DNA of 64,000 nucleotides from Vibrio sp. RE88 (GCF_013113835.1 NZ_VTYQ01000003.1:1-64000), one strand, 5' to 3'. Counted from the first letter of the stretch, positions 17,712 to 26,902 are shown. Numbers and translations are program-made. The notes: generated by a model not told the origin, from the letters alone.

Positions 17712-18416
17712 CTAGTCATTTTCAGCAAGTAAAATTTGTTGCTCTATTAACCGTCTGCTGCCTGAGATATGTCTTCTCATCAACATTTCGGCCAATTCCT
17801 CATCACGATTACGAATCGCCTGAAGGATAAATTTGTGTTCGTTCAGCGCTTCTTTTGGTCTGGATTGAGCCCGCGGCGATTGGTATCGATACATACGCAG
17901 CAAGTGATACAGCTCATCACATAAGAGCGCGATCAACTTACTATTGCGGCTCGCCTGAATAATGCGATAGTGAAAATCAAAGTCGCCTTCCTGATGAAAG
18001 TAAGAAGCGCCTGCAACTTCATCGATGTGCTTTGAGTGCTTGGCAAGCAATAGCTCCAAACTCAACAGCTCTTCCTGAGAGATATAACGTGCTGCCAAGC
18101 GCGCAGCCATACCCTCTAAAGCCTCTCTAACCGCGTAGATTTCAACCAGCTTTTCAGGGGAAAAGGTAATCACTCGTGCCCCGACATGAGGAATGCGCTC
18201 AATCAACCCCAATCCCTCAAGTCGCATGATAGCTTCTCGAAGTGGGCCTCGGCTCACCTCGAATCGTTTCGCCAACTCAGGCTCAGAGATCTTACTTCCG
18301 GGTTCCAAACTACCTTCTACAATTGCTTCAATTAGAATTTCGGTCAGGCTTTCTGATTTGGTGTTTTCTTTCTCTGTTGCTCTACTTTTCATACGAGTCG
18401 TGAGTTCGTCATTCAT
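17712..18416 (-). CDS. prpR: GntR/FCD-family regulator of the methylcitrate operon
   Basis: A 234-residue transcription factor with an N-terminal winged helix (about residues 25-90, with EPELAKRFEVSRGPLREAIMRLEGLGLIER, here typical FadR-subfamily HTH) and a C-terminal FCD ligand domain whose metal-binding His and Asp can be seen in FDFHYRII and in the LNEHKFILQAI segment. It is the first gene of the prp operon and sits directly beneath two palindromes that overlap its promoter, so it probably autoregulates and represses prpBC-acnD-prpFE until a methylcitrate-cycle intermediate binds. This contrasts with the sigma-54-dependent PrpR of enterics; the name only reflects its place. Confidence 0.9.
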   Translation of the reverse strand: MNDELTTRMKSRATEKENTKSESLTEILIEAIVEGSLEPGSKISEPELAKRFEVSRGPLREAIMRLEGLGLIERIPHVGARVITFSPEKLVEIYAVREALEGMAARLAARYISQEELLSLELLLAKHSKHIDEVAGASYFHQEGDFDFHYRIIQASRNSKLIALLCDELYHLLRMYRYQSPRAQSRPKEALNEHKFILQAIRNRDEELAEMLMRRHISGSRRLIEQQILLAEND

Positions 18417-18474
18417 ACTTTTGCTCGCTTACCTGTCTAACTCAATGTGTCAACAGTTTTGATGTCATACCTAT

Positions 18475-18504
18475 AAAATAGCCGATCGAATTGTCGACAA
18501 TCAA
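18475..18504 (-). promoter_or_regulatory. Candidate promoter of the prp operon
   Basis: Read leftward, TTGATT (18499-18504) and TATTTT (18475-18480) are separated by 18 bp, a plausible sigma-70 promoter about 60 bases before prpR. The -35 box touches one of the two ATTGTCGACAAT palindromes and the other lies just upstream, which suits repression. Confidence 0.55.
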
Positions 18505-18520
18505 GATAATTGTCGACAAT
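18490..18520. promoter_or_regulatory. Tandem GntR-type operator, two copies of ATTGTCGACAAT
   Basis: Two identical perfect palindromes at 18490-18501 and 18509-18520, centres 19 bp apart, nearly two helical turns. The length and symmetric GTCGAC core are typical of FadR/FCD regulators. Proposed binding site for the adjacent PrpR; direct evidence is only the repeat and its place over the promoter. It could also affect the divergent lipoprotein gene. Confidence 0.75.
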
Positions 18521-18688
18521 TTAGACTAAGGTATAAGTTAATTCGGTAGGGACATCTGACTTTAACGAAATGCAGTACTCGTTTCTCATCTCTGTTTGTG
18601 AGCTCTATCGGCAAGAACAACACAAGAACAATGACTTAACTCTCATATGTAATTAGTATCGTTAGTATAGAAGTAACAATGGATATCT

Positions 18689-19495
18689 ATGACAAGGATG
18701 CAGACTCCAATTGGTAAGACATCAATCGCTGTTGCTCTAGGCTTGAGCCTGACAGCGTGCTCAATGTTCTCTGAACCTAAGAGAGAACCCTATTACCCCG
18801 CACTTAGAGACGCTGTTTATTCTGACGAAGACATTACGGTGATCGAATCAAACAATGTTCTCAAAACTGCCATTAAGTCCAATCAATATGTCAACGTTGC
18901 AGACCACGATAAAGTTAATGGCAACGCAGCCAAAGTATTTGCTGAAGTCTTAAATAGCTCAGCAGTGACGGTGAAAGACATTCAGAATGAACAGTTCCAT
19001 GAAGGCTTAGAAACCATCATTAAGCAGTTTACTTGTGAGCTGTATGCCAGCAAACAACCCGCTGATTCTGTGCAGCTCTGCCCACTAGATTCTAAGATTG
19101 TCGACAATAATCTACATTACCTACCCTTCGAGGATGGGTTACGGTTTACCCAAAGACTGAGCACAACACTGAATGACGATGAGGATAGGCTACAGCTTGA
19201 GTTGTTTCTAAAAAGTACGCACGAGCGCTCACTCGATTCTCTTTGGGGAGCAGTGCATGAATTGGGAAGTTTTAAGAACAGCCAGCTTTCTGAGGACAGC
19301 TTAGTCCTTACTATCAATATGAAAGTGTATAAGAAGTCTGATTCAAACCTACGATGGACGTATCTTCACCCAGAACCATTGGTCTTTTTTGTCGTGCTTC
19401 CGTCAGTCGATTTGATCATTAATCGTCCAAATGAAATAGAAAGCATGGATTTCGCTTATAGAAGCGCAAAATTGTTAGTCGTTGATAGTCGCTAA
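18689..19495 (+). CDS. Putative lipoprotein upstream of vgrG
   Basis: A 268-residue protein with a lipoprotein signal (hydrophobic segment then lipobox LTAC, Cys at about residue 24). The mature part is acidic and polar with no motif I recognise; two cysteines (FTCELY, LCPLDS) could form a disulfide. Near the C terminus are aromatic and hydrophobic strands (WTYLHPEPLVFFVVLP). Its reading direction and place just before vgrG suggest a T6SS-associated envelope or effector-linked protein, but it has a 194-base gap to vgrG, and it also faces the prp promoter. Function unknown. The start could be nine bases downstream. Confidence 0.7.
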   Translation: MTRMQTPIGKTSIAVALGLSLTACSMFSEPKREPYYPALRDAVYSDEDITVIESNNVLKTAIKSNQYVNVADHDKVNGNAAKVFAEVLNSSAVTVKDIQNEQFHEGLETIIKQFTCELYASKQPADSVQLCPLDSKIVDNNLHYLPFEDGLRFTQRLSTTLNDDEDRLQLELFLKSTHERSLDSLWGAVHELGSFKNSQLSEDSLVLTINMKVYKKSDSNLRWTYLHPEPLVFFVVLPSVDLIINRPNEIESMDFAYRSAKLLVVDSR

Positions 19496-19689
19496 ATGAA
19501 TCTTGGATTCTGAGAGAGGCTCACACATTCAGCGATTTAACATGCAATCAGCCTTTTATAATAAGTGGTAGGATTTATTTACGATTAGTTTACTGCTACT
19601 TTTTATAAATCCAACAAATTATATCTTACGTATCAGTATAATTTTTAAGGTCTTTTTTTGTAACAGACTCATTATTTCAAGGATATTAT

Positions 19690-21672
19690 ATGGCTGATAA
19701 GTATTCAGCGTCGGCTAGCTTAATTTCGGCAAAGGATTATAAAAATCAAGAGCATACGGTAAGTGAATTTACCGTAACTCAAGCTTTGTCTACTCCTTTT
19801 GAGATTACTGCCACACTCGTTTCTTCTAGTTTCAGTGTTAAAGATCAACTAGGTCAATTGTTGACGATTAACCGTTATTCCAACGAGTCCGGCAGCAATA
19901 AGCTACAACGTTCTTTCAATGGCGTGATTGCTCGCATTGAACAAATGGGCCTAGACGCCAACCTGCAGTTTATGCAGTACCGAATTACTCTCAAGCCTTG
20001 GTTTTGGCTACTAACGCATACACACTCATTTCGCGTCTATCAAACTCAGTCGACGAAAGACATCGTCAGTGACATCTTCGATAACGCGGGCTTCAAAGGA
20101 AAGTACAAGCTCTCTAGTTTGCCTTCCACAAAAAGAGAGTACTGCCTCCAGTACAATGAGTCTGACTTTGATTTTGTTACTCGATTGCTTGCCGAAGAAG
20201 GCCTGCACTACTACTTCGAGCACGAGTCCGGCGACCATACAATGGTCATTCAAGATGCTCAGTCCCCTTTCGACAAAGCCGACGTCGCCAAATTCGATAT
20301 GCAGGAAACCCCTTCTGGGAGCCTCCCGCTGATCAAGTCCTGGGCACCGGTTATGTCTTTCCATGGCGCGAGTGTTGAATTAACGGCGTATGACTACTCG
20401 CAGTCTAAATTAGTGACAAGCAAAGCCAAAACAAGCAGCAATACGATTGCAAACAATACGAAGCTGGCATCCGTCCACTACCCTGATTTGGGCATAAGTG
20501 GAGATATGACCGACTTATCCAGCAATCTAGCTAAAAGGCGGATTGAGCAAATAGAACAAGATTACCAATCCGTTATTGCTCACGCTGAACACGATATGTT
20601 CGAGATTGCGACGTGGTTTTCCTTGTCCAGCCATTTAGATAAATCTCAGCTCGGCGATTTCTCGGTTGTCAAAACATCAACACACTACGCGGATGATGTT
20701 CGATGCGCCACTGAGGTGAAGCTTATCCCTAAAGCCACACCGACTTACCCCAAGCCTCGCTCCAAGCAAGTCGTCAATGGTTTGCAAAGTGCTACGGTTG
20801 CGGGTTCAACCGCAGGTGAAATCAACCAAGATGATCAAGGCAGAGTCCGTATTCAATTCCATTGGGATACCGAAGCCAGCGGCGACAAAACCAGTTGTTA
20901 CGTGCGTGTCGCACAAATGATGGCTGGTAGCGGCTATGGGACGCAGTTTATTCCACGAGTGGGCCAAGAAGTACTGGTTTCCTTTATTGACGGCGACCCT
21001 GATCAACCAATCATTACGGGCAGTGTTTACAACAGTAAAAACGCGCCTCCTTATAAAGAAGCAAACGCGACCAAAACAGGTATAAAGACTAAGCTAACGG
21101 GCCAGACAAACGAGCTCTACTTCGACGACAAGAAAGACAACGAGCTGGTTTATCTTCATGCTGCCAAAGACATTACTCAGGAGGTTGAAAACAATCATAC
21201 TGAAACCGTTAAAGGCGAATTGAGCCAGTCGGTGACGAAAGCGATGACAATTGCGACAGAAGACAATTACACCCTGAACATCACAAAAGCAATGAGTGGT
21301 TCAGCGAAGTCCATCACGCTAGAAGCTGATGACTCCATCGACCTCAAAGTCGGCTCGAGTAAGATTTCAATATCTTCGTCATCTATCTCCATTGAAGCCA
21401 CGAACATCGATATCAAAGCAAGCAGCGCGCTCAACCTTGAAGGGACGAATGTCACCAGCAAAGCTACATCTGCGAACAAAGTCTCTGGCACCACCACAGC
21501 TCTTGAGGCCACCAGTTCAAACAGCATTAAGGGATTAAGCATTGCAATTAAAGCCAGCACAACACTAAGTGCTGAGGGTTCACTAAGTGCTGAATTCAAA
21601 TCTGGCCTGAAAGGCACATTCGATGGTGGTGTTTTAGGCGAATTGAAAGGCGCCATTGTGAAGGTAAACTAA
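19690..21672 (+). CDS. vgrG: T6SS spike protein VgrG (TssI)
   Basis: Trimeric spike at the tip of the T6SS tube. The 660-residue protein has the gp27-like N-terminal part (about 1-370; YCLQYNESDFDFVTRLLAEEGLHYYFEH is the family hallmark region), a gp5 OB-fold (about 380-460; GRVRIQFHWD, CYVRVAQMMAG, GYGTQFIPRVGQEVLV, DGDPDQPIITGSVYN) and a repetitive beta-helix needle to the end, rich in Ser, Thr, Ile and Lys. I see no catalytic extension, so it is probably non-evolved and carries cargo through the DUF6931 and PAAR proteins that follow. Only four bases separate it from the next gene. Confidence 0.96.
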   Translation: MADKYSASASLISAKDYKNQEHTVSEFTVTQALSTPFEITATLVSSSFSVKDQLGQLLTINRYSNESGSNKLQRSFNGVIARIEQMGLDANLQFMQYRITLKPWFWLLTHTHSFRVYQTQSTKDIVSDIFDNAGFKGKYKLSSLPSTKREYCLQYNESDFDFVTRLLAEEGLHYYFEHESGDHTMVIQDAQSPFDKADVAKFDMQETPSGSLPLIKSWAPVMSFHGASVELTAYDYSQSKLVTSKAKTSSNTIANNTKLASVHYPDLGISGDMTDLSSNLAKRRIEQIEQDYQSVIAHAEHDMFEIATWFSLSSHLDKSQLGDFSVVKTSTHYADDVRCATEVKLIPKATPTYPKPRSKQVVNGLQSATVAGSTAGEINQDDQGRVRIQFHWDTEASGDKTSCYVRVAQMMAGSGYGTQFIPRVGQEVLVSFIDGDPDQPIITGSVYNSKNAPPYKEANATKTGIKTKLTGQTNELYFDDKKDNELVYLHAAKDITQEVENNHTETVKGELSQSVTKAMTIATEDNYTLNITKAMSGSAKSITLEADDSIDLKVGSSKISISSSSISIEATNIDIKASSALNLEGTNVTSKATSANKVSGTTTALEATSSNSIKGLSIAIKASTTLSAEGSLSAEFKSGLKGTFDGGVLGELKGAIVKVN

Positions 21673-21676
21673 AATT

Positions 21677-22246
21677 ATGTACAAGAAGATTCCCTATCAG
21701 AGCAGTGCCCAGATCTTACCGAGATTTCAAGCCTCTGATGAAGCAAAAGAAGTCATTGGCGAAGAGCTGCCCATTGACCAAGTAATTCAAAAGCTCCAGG
21801 AAGCTAAGCTGTATAACGATCTCATTCAGTTTCTCGCACATGCTCTCCCTGTCCGAGAAAGCATTTGGTGGGCATTGTGCTGTGTATCGAGCCGAAACGA
21901 CATATGGACAGATACACAGAAGATGTCACTAGACACGGTCAAACAATGGGCTCAATCACCATCAGAAGAGCTTCGAAGACGCGCGGAATTGCTTGCCAAT
22001 CGCTTGGAGCTAAATTGCGGCCCTTCCTGGTTAACTCAAGCTGTATTTTGGAATGGTTCAGGCAGCATCGTAGCACCAGACTTACCCGCTGTACTACCTG
22101 ACCCGTTTTTGTACGCGAAAGCGGTTGGTGGCGCGATCAATCACGCTGCATCACTACCAGAATGGGATAAATCAGAACAGTATTACGAAAATGCCATTCA
22201 AGCAGCTTTAGACATCGCTTCTGGCGGCAATGGAGGCCTCAAATGA
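21677..22246 (+). CDS. DUF6931-like protein between vgrG and PAAR gene
   Basis: A 189-residue, mostly alpha-helical soluble protein without signal peptide or membrane helix. It has a conserved-looking core rich in Trp and Ala (RESIWWALCCVS, ELRRRAELLANRL, LTQAVFWNGSGS) and a Gly-rich C terminus. The family tag is from memory of proteins coded beside VgrG and PAAR genes and is not certain. It starts four bases after vgrG and overlaps the PAAR gene by four bases (ATGA), so the three are translationally coupled. It may be an adaptor that loads cargo or stabilises the spike; a toxin role cannot be excluded. Confidence 0.72.
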   Translation: MYKKIPYQSSAQILPRFQASDEAKEVIGEELPIDQVIQKLQEAKLYNDLIQFLAHALPVRESIWWALCCVSSRNDIWTDTQKMSLDTVKQWAQSPSEELRRRAELLANRLELNCGPSWLTQAVFWNGSGSIVAPDLPAVLPDPFLYAKAVGGAINHAASLPEWDKSEQYYENAIQAALDIASGGNGGLK

Positions 22247-22545
22247 CGTTACCCGCAGCTCGACTGACAGACATGCACGTCTGCCCTATGCAAACACCCG
22301 CTGTCCCACCGATCCCGCATGTGGGAGGGCCTATTACAGGCCCTGGTGCACCCACTGTTCTAGTTGGAAACATGCCCGCTGCCACACTTGGAGACATGTG
22401 TGTATGTGTCGGACCACCAGACTCCATTATTAAGGGAAGTGCTACCGTGCTCATCAATAGCAAACCAGCAGCCAGAATGGGAGATACAACAGCACACGGT
22501 GGAACCATCGTCTTAGGGATGCCAACCGTACTCATTGGCGGATAG
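22243..22545 (+). CDS. PAAR-domain spike tip protein
   Basis: A 100-residue PAAR protein that sharpens the VgrG spike and can carry effectors. The whole protein is PAAR domain: an N-terminal AARLTDMHVC, Pro-Gly-rich turns (GGPITGPGAPTV), MPAATLGDMCVCVGPPD, a KPAARMGDTTAHGG signature, and IVLGMPTVLIGG at the end. Candidate zinc ligands are the His and Cys residues in these loops. No toxin extension is present. It is the last gene of the vgrG-DUF6931-PAAR unit; a 396-base gap follows before tssA. Confidence 0.93.
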   Translation: MTLPAARLTDMHVCPMQTPAVPPIPHVGGPITGPGAPTVLVGNMPAATLGDMCVCVGPPDSIIKGSATVLINSKPAARMGDTTAHGGTIVLGMPTVLIGG

Positions 22546-22941
22546 AAGCAATATCTTAGAACTGGCGTAAATTTAGGTCAAAAGACATGTTCTGGACAAT
22601 TAACGTCCAAGAAAAGTAAAAGATTTACCTATAAAACTGGCTTATTAAGTTGCAACACAATACCCGATAAATGGATGCTTTGAACGAAAAATGTCATTTT
22701 CTGGTCATAAATTACTCTAATTCATTTTTTGTAAACCACAGCAAAAACAAGGTATTGATAAAAATTATACGTCATCCGTCCAGTTTTCTAGAGACAGATC
22801 ACTTTTCAAAGCAAATAATAAAAATGAACGAGCCTTTTCAAAAAATAAGCCTAGACTATGAAAGGTAAGTTTTTATTTATTAATACTAATTAACAACACA
22901 ATTTATAAACCTTTTGGTGAAACACTAGCAACGGAAAATGT
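22546..22941. promoter_or_regulatory. AT-rich gap before tssA
   Basis: No credible gene lies in these 396 bases, which are distinctly AT-rich. The region must contain the promoter for the tssA-to-kinase operon, since no terminator-like hairpin precedes tssA within it and the operon is continuous afterwards. I see no clear -35/-10 pair. A TGGC...TTGC pair at about 22638-22653 looks like sigma-54 but has one base too many between GG and GC. The AT-rich character would suit silencing by H-NS. Confidence 0.45.
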
Positions 22942-24345
22942 ATGGTTGATATTGAAGCACTATTGGCACCTATCTCGGAAGAACACCCATCAGGTACATA
23001 CCTGAAGTTAGATCGTAGTGCCTATCGTACTTTGAGAAACAACTACAACACGGCACAATCTTCTTTCCGTCAACTTATCGAAACACCAGATGCGTCTAGC
23101 GATGAAGCGCTAATCGAAGCCAACCAAAGTAACTGGGATTTGCTGCGTACCTCAACGTTTGAGGCGCTAACATCACAGACTAAAGATATCGAATTTTTAG
23201 GCTGGTACATTGCCAGTCAACCTTTCACCGCTTCACCGTATGAGAACCTAGCAAGTGCAACAAAAGTTCTAGCGGGTTTCATTGAGTCGTTTTGGGGAAC
23301 TCTTAACCCCCATCCTCCAATTGAAAAGTTAAAAAGTAGCGACGAAGCTGGTCAGACAAAAGAGTTAATCGAATTTCGTTTAAAGCCTCTGCTGCAACTT
23401 GTTGGTGAAAGCCAAGACTCTACTGCGCTTTATATGCCGCTACAAATGATCGCTCTCATTGACGATGTGTCTTTTGGCGATTTTCTACGTGCCGAAAGAA
23501 GCGGCACGATGGCAGAATTGAAAGATAAAGCGCAATCACTGTTTTCTCTCGATGTAGAAGAGACGCTCGCAAAACTTTCGGAAAGTTATCAAAACTTTGA
23601 TGCGGCTGAAAAACTGATTGCTAAAGAGTGTCAGGCTGCAGGCGTAGCTCCTGCCAGCTTTAAGTTCGTAAAAGCGAACTTAGCCGATTTGATCAATGCG
23701 ATTCAGTATCTTGTGGGAGACAAGTTCGCTCGCTGGCCTTTAGACAGTGAGTTCAAACCTGTCACAGATGAGCCTCAACCAGAAGCAGCAGTTGCACCTC
23801 AAGCAGCTGCACCTGTCGAAGCATCAAATGCTGTACCTGCTTCTGCTGAAGCCACCAATGCAGATCCGGTAGCTCAAAATCAAGCACAGCAAACGCCTCA
23901 AGCTTCCGCTGTGCAGCAAGTTCCAGTGGCTGGTGTAATCACCAGCCGGGATCAAGCGTTTCATGAATTACGCAAGATTTCAGATTTTTTTCAGCAAACT
24001 GAACCACATAGCCCTATCCCATTTTTGCTAGAAAGAGCAATTCGATGGGGTTACATGAGCCTACCTGAACTGTTGAATGAAATGACAGGAGGTAACTCAG
24101 GGGTAATTGCTCATATCAATCAAGTATCTGGTATGGACAACCTATCTCAAGCTGACCTGAGCAATAAGCCATCGGCGTCCGCACAAACTTTATCCTCCGC
24201 ATCTGGGCTCACTCAGACAGATGTTCACGTTCCGCCTCCGCCGGCTTCAGCTCCTTCAGAGCCAGTCACAACGAGCGAACAACATACTCAAACTGAAGCG
24301 AACACTACTCAACCTGAAAGTGGTATTAGTAACTTCGAGTGGTAA
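22942..24345 (+). CDS. tssA: T6SS protein TssA (ImpA N-terminal type)
   Basis: TssA organises the baseplate and tail sheath/tube assembly. The 467-residue protein has the ImpA_N domain at its start (LLAPISEEHPSG, then WDLLRTSTFEALTSQTKDIEFLGWY), a middle helical part, a low-complexity Ala/Pro/Gln linker (about residues 272-330) and a C-terminal helical segment (ELRKISDFFQQTEPHSPIPFLLERAIRWG) shared by short, TssA1-like forms, then a second Pro/Thr/Gln-rich tail. It is the first gene of the main T6SS operon, 34 bases ahead of hcp. Confidence 0.92.
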   Translation: MVDIEALLAPISEEHPSGTYLKLDRSAYRTLRNNYNTAQSSFRQLIETPDASSDEALIEANQSNWDLLRTSTFEALTSQTKDIEFLGWYIASQPFTASPYENLASATKVLAGFIESFWGTLNPHPPIEKLKSSDEAGQTKELIEFRLKPLLQLVGESQDSTALYMPLQMIALIDDVSFGDFLRAERSGTMAELKDKAQSLFSLDVEETLAKLSESYQNFDAAEKLIAKECQAAGVAPASFKFVKANLADLINAIQYLVGDKFARWPLDSEFKPVTDEPQPEAAVAPQAAAPVEASNAVPASAEATNADPVAQNQAQQTPQASAVQQVPVAGVITSRDQAFHELRKISDFFQQTEPHSPIPFLLERAIRWGYMSLPELLNEMTGGNSGVIAHINQVSGMDNLSQADLSNKPSASAQTLSSASGLTQTDVHVPPPPASAPSEPVTTSEQHTQTEANTTQPESGISNFEW

Positions 24346-24379
24346 AAACACTAAATGCTAATTAGCGAAGGAGATCAAC

Positions 24380-24901
24380 ATGGCTTCTATTTTCATGAGA
24401 ATTGATGGCACTACACCTAAAGGTGCAGCAACTGTAGAAAAGATCGGTGGTAAAGATGGCTTCTTTGCTATTGACACCGTGACTTGGAATGCTGTTCGTG
24501 GCGTGGGTATTGATGTAGGTAACGCAAACAACGCAGACCAAGGTATGGTTGCGCTTGGCGAAATCAACGTAACTCGTGGTTGTGACGGTGCAACTCCGCA
24601 TCTAACAACTTTCCTTTACGCACCAGGTGGTGAAGGTAAAACAGTTGAGATCGTAATGACTAAACCTAACCGTGAAGGTTCTGGTGCAGATCCATACCTA
24701 ATCGTAACTCTAAAAGCAGCTCGTATGTCTAGCTACAACATGGCTGGTTCTGACGGCACGCTACCAAACGAATCTTTCTCTCTAACCTACACTGAAATTT
24801 CGAAAGCTTACTACATCGAAGGTGAAGGCGGTAAGATCGAGAAAGGTCCTGAAGTTGGCTTCGACGCAACAACTGCGAAAGTTACTTCGACTGCTGCTTA
24901 A
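24380..24901 (+). CDS. hcp: T6SS tube protein Hcp (TssD)
   Basis: A 173-residue Hcp that forms hexameric rings stacked into the inner tube and is secreted. The family pattern is visible: MASIFMRIDG, TVEKIGGKDGFFAIDTVTW and the long FSLTYTEISKAYY strand. A strong GAAGGAG ribosome site precedes the ATG. Codon use is markedly more uniform (many CTA, GGT, GAA codons) than in neighbours such as tssF, which fits high expression. There is no C-terminal toxin extension. It lies 19 bases before tssB. Confidence 0.97.
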   Translation: MASIFMRIDGTTPKGAATVEKIGGKDGFFAIDTVTWNAVRGVGIDVGNANNADQGMVALGEINVTRGCDGATPHLTTFLYAPGGEGKTVEIVMTKPNREGSGADPYLIVTLKAARMSSYNMAGSDGTLPNESFSLTYTEISKAYYIEGEGGKIEKGPEVGFDATTAKVTSTAA

Positions 24902-24920
24902 TTAGTTAAGGAGAACCATT

Positions 24921-25427
24921 GTGGCACTTAATTCCCAACACAAACGTGTAAGTAAAAACCGCGTAAGTATTACTTACGATGTGGAAACTAATGGCGCTGT
25001 AGAAACCAAAGAACTCCCATTTGTGGTTGGGGTAATTGGTGACTACTCTGGTCATAAACAAGACAAGGAAGACGTTGAAGATCGTACGTTCTACAACGTT
25101 GACAAAGACAACTTTGACACCGTGATGAAACGCGTTGGCCCAGAGTTGTCTTTGAAAGTCGACAATGTACTTGCAGACGATGATAGTCAGTTTGAAGCTG
25201 CCTTGAAGTTCAACTCCATGAAAGACTTCGAACCTGAAGCTATCGTCGAGCAAGTAGAACCTCTTAAAAAGCTTGTTGAAACCCGTAACCAGCTAAAAGT
25301 GCTACTTTCAAAAGCAGATCGCTCTCGTGACCTTGAGAAGCTGCTAAAAGAAGTGCTCCAAAGTGCAGATACTATCAATGCATTATCGGAAGAGCTTGGT
25401 GTCAATAAGGAAGGAGGCGAAGAATGA
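24921..25427 (+). CDS. tssB: T6SS contractile sheath small subunit TssB (VipA)
   Basis: TssB pairs with TssC to build the contractile sheath around the Hcp tube. The 168-residue protein has the N-terminal KNRVSITYDVETNG and ELPFVVGVIGDYSG, the RTFYNVDKDNFDTVM region and a C-terminal helical part (LRDLEKLL-like) by which sheath subunits are recognised by ClpV in this family. The start is GTG, with an AAGGAG site upstream. It overlaps tssC by four bases (ATGA), ensuring coupled synthesis. Confidence 0.96.
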   Translation: MALNSQHKRVSKNRVSITYDVETNGAVETKELPFVVGVIGDYSGHKQDKEDVEDRTFYNVDKDNFDTVMKRVGPELSLKVDNVLADDDSQFEAALKFNSMKDFEPEAIVEQVEPLKKLVETRNQLKVLLSKADRSRDLEKLLKEVLQSADTINALSEELGVNKEGGEE

Positions 25428-26902
25428 GTACAGAAGCTGAAAATCAAACGCAAACCGAAGCTGCAGAAGGTTCGCTGAGTTTTCTAGACAGAGCAATTGA
25501 GGCCACCACTCAAACGCCTGCTGATACAACAAAAGAGCTGTTCTCAGTTCTGGCTGAACAAGCGCTTTCCGGTACAGTAACGTGGGATAAGAACGTTACT
25601 AAAACCATCGAGAATGCAATTTCAGAAATTGACAAAAAGCTGTCAAAGCAGCTTTCTGAAGTCATGCAACAAAAAGACCTTCAGAAACTGGAAGGTTCAT
25701 GGCGCGGCTTGCAGAAGTTGGTGAAAGAAAGTGAATTAGGTCGTGATCTTAAAATCAAAATGGTTGATTTCTCTCAAGATGAGTTGCTAGACCAATTTGA
25801 AGACGCACCGGCCATTGACCGTAGCCCACTATTCAACGCAGTTTACCAAGGCGAATTTGGTACTGCGGGTGGTGAACCTTACGGTACATTCATTGGTGAT
25901 TACGAATTCAGTGCGAAAGATGAAGATGTTGCCCTACTTCGCTATATGGGTGAAGTTGCAGCAGCGTGTCACGCACCATTTGTTGCGGCAGCGAATGCTC
26001 AAATGTTCGAATTCAACGACTTCACTACTTTTGATGAAGGCAAACCTGTTGCTGCTGGTTTTGATTCACCAGCATACGCAGCTTGGAATGCATTCCGTGA
26101 AAGTGATGACGCGCGTTATGTCACGCTAACTCTGCCAAGAACGCTAGCACGCCTACCATACGGTGCTAAAGGTCTTGGAACTGAGCTATTCGATTATGAA
26201 GAGCTTGATACGGATATGGATGGTAATCCAAATCCAGAAAATAATGATCAACTTGTCTGGTCAAACGCAGCTTACGATCTTGGTCTTAAAATGACTCAAG
26301 CTTACACTGCGTCAGGCTGGTGTACTTCTATTCGTGGTCTGGATAACGGTGGTAAAGTTGAAAACCTCCCTAACCTTACTTACAAAACAGAAGCTGGAGA
26401 TCTCGTTCAACAGTGTCCAACAGAAGTTAACCTAACGGATGAGCGTGAAAAAGAGCTCAGTGATTTAGGTTTCCTACCTCTTGTTCACTATAAGAACTCA
26501 AACTACGGTGTATTCATTGGTGGTCAAACGACGCAAAAACCAAAGACATACACAGATCCAGACGCAACAGCTAACGCTTCTATCTCTGCACGTCTTCCAT
26601 ACATCATGGCGAGTAGCCGTATCGCTCATTACCTGAAAGTAATGGGACGTGACAAACTAGGTTCAAACCTTGAAGCTCCGGATATTCAACGTGAACTTCA
26701 ACTTTGGATTGACCAATACACCAACGCTGGTGCGATTGGTAACGAGCAACGTGCTAAAACGCCACTTTGTGAGTCTAGAATTGAAGTAGTCGAGCAGCCA
26801 GGTCGCCCTGGTTCCTACTCGGCGGTTGCGCACCTTCGACCATGGCTACAACTGGAAGAACTGACAACCTCCGTACGTATGGTTGCTAAGATTCCAGGTT
26901 AA
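25424..26902 (+). CDS. tssC: T6SS contractile sheath large subunit TssC (VipB)
   Basis: A 492-residue sheath subunit. Diagnostic segments are KLEGSWRGLQKLV, SPLFNAVYQGEFGTAGGEPYG with GDYEF, FDSPAYAAWNAFRESDDARYV, LPRTLARLPYGA, and the C-terminal SRIAHYLKVMGRD and RPWLQLEELT. The N-terminal 90 or so residues include the helix and linker that interlock neighbouring subunits. A hairpin follows its stop codon before a second, shorter paralogue. Like hcp and tssB, it shows the uniform codon use of a highly expressed gene. Confidence 0.97.
   Translation: MSTEAENQTQTEAAEGSLSFLDRAIEATTQTPADTTKELFSVLAEQALSGTVTWDKNVTKTIENAISEIDKKLSKQLSEVMQQKDLQKLEGSWRGLQKLVKESELGRDLKIKMVDFSQDELLDQFEDAPAIDRSPLFNAVYQGEFGTAGGEPYGTFIGDYEFSAKDEDVALLRYMGEVAAACHAPFVAAANAQMFEFNDFTTFDEGKPVAAGFDSPAYAAWNAFRESDDARYVTLTLPRTLARLPYGAKGLGTELFDYEELDTDMDGNPNPENNDQLVWSNAAYDLGLKMTQAYTASGWCTSIRGLDNGGKVENLPNLTYKTEAGDLVQQCPTEVNLTDEREKELSDLGFLPLVHYKNSNYGVFIGGQTTQKPKTYTDPDATANASISARLPYIMASSRIAHYLKVMGRDKLGSNLEAPDIQRELQLWIDQYTNAGAIGNEQRAKTPLCESRIEVVEQPGRPGSYSAVAHLRPWLQLEELTTSVRMVAKIPG

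Noticed and set aside
22638..22653. Sigma-54-like TGGC...TTGC element before tssA
   Set aside because: The GG and GC are 11 rather than 10 bases apart, and no sigma-54 activator gene is in the cluster.
22671..22868. 65-residue open frame before tssA
   Set aside because: No ribosome site, AT-rich random composition and no family features.
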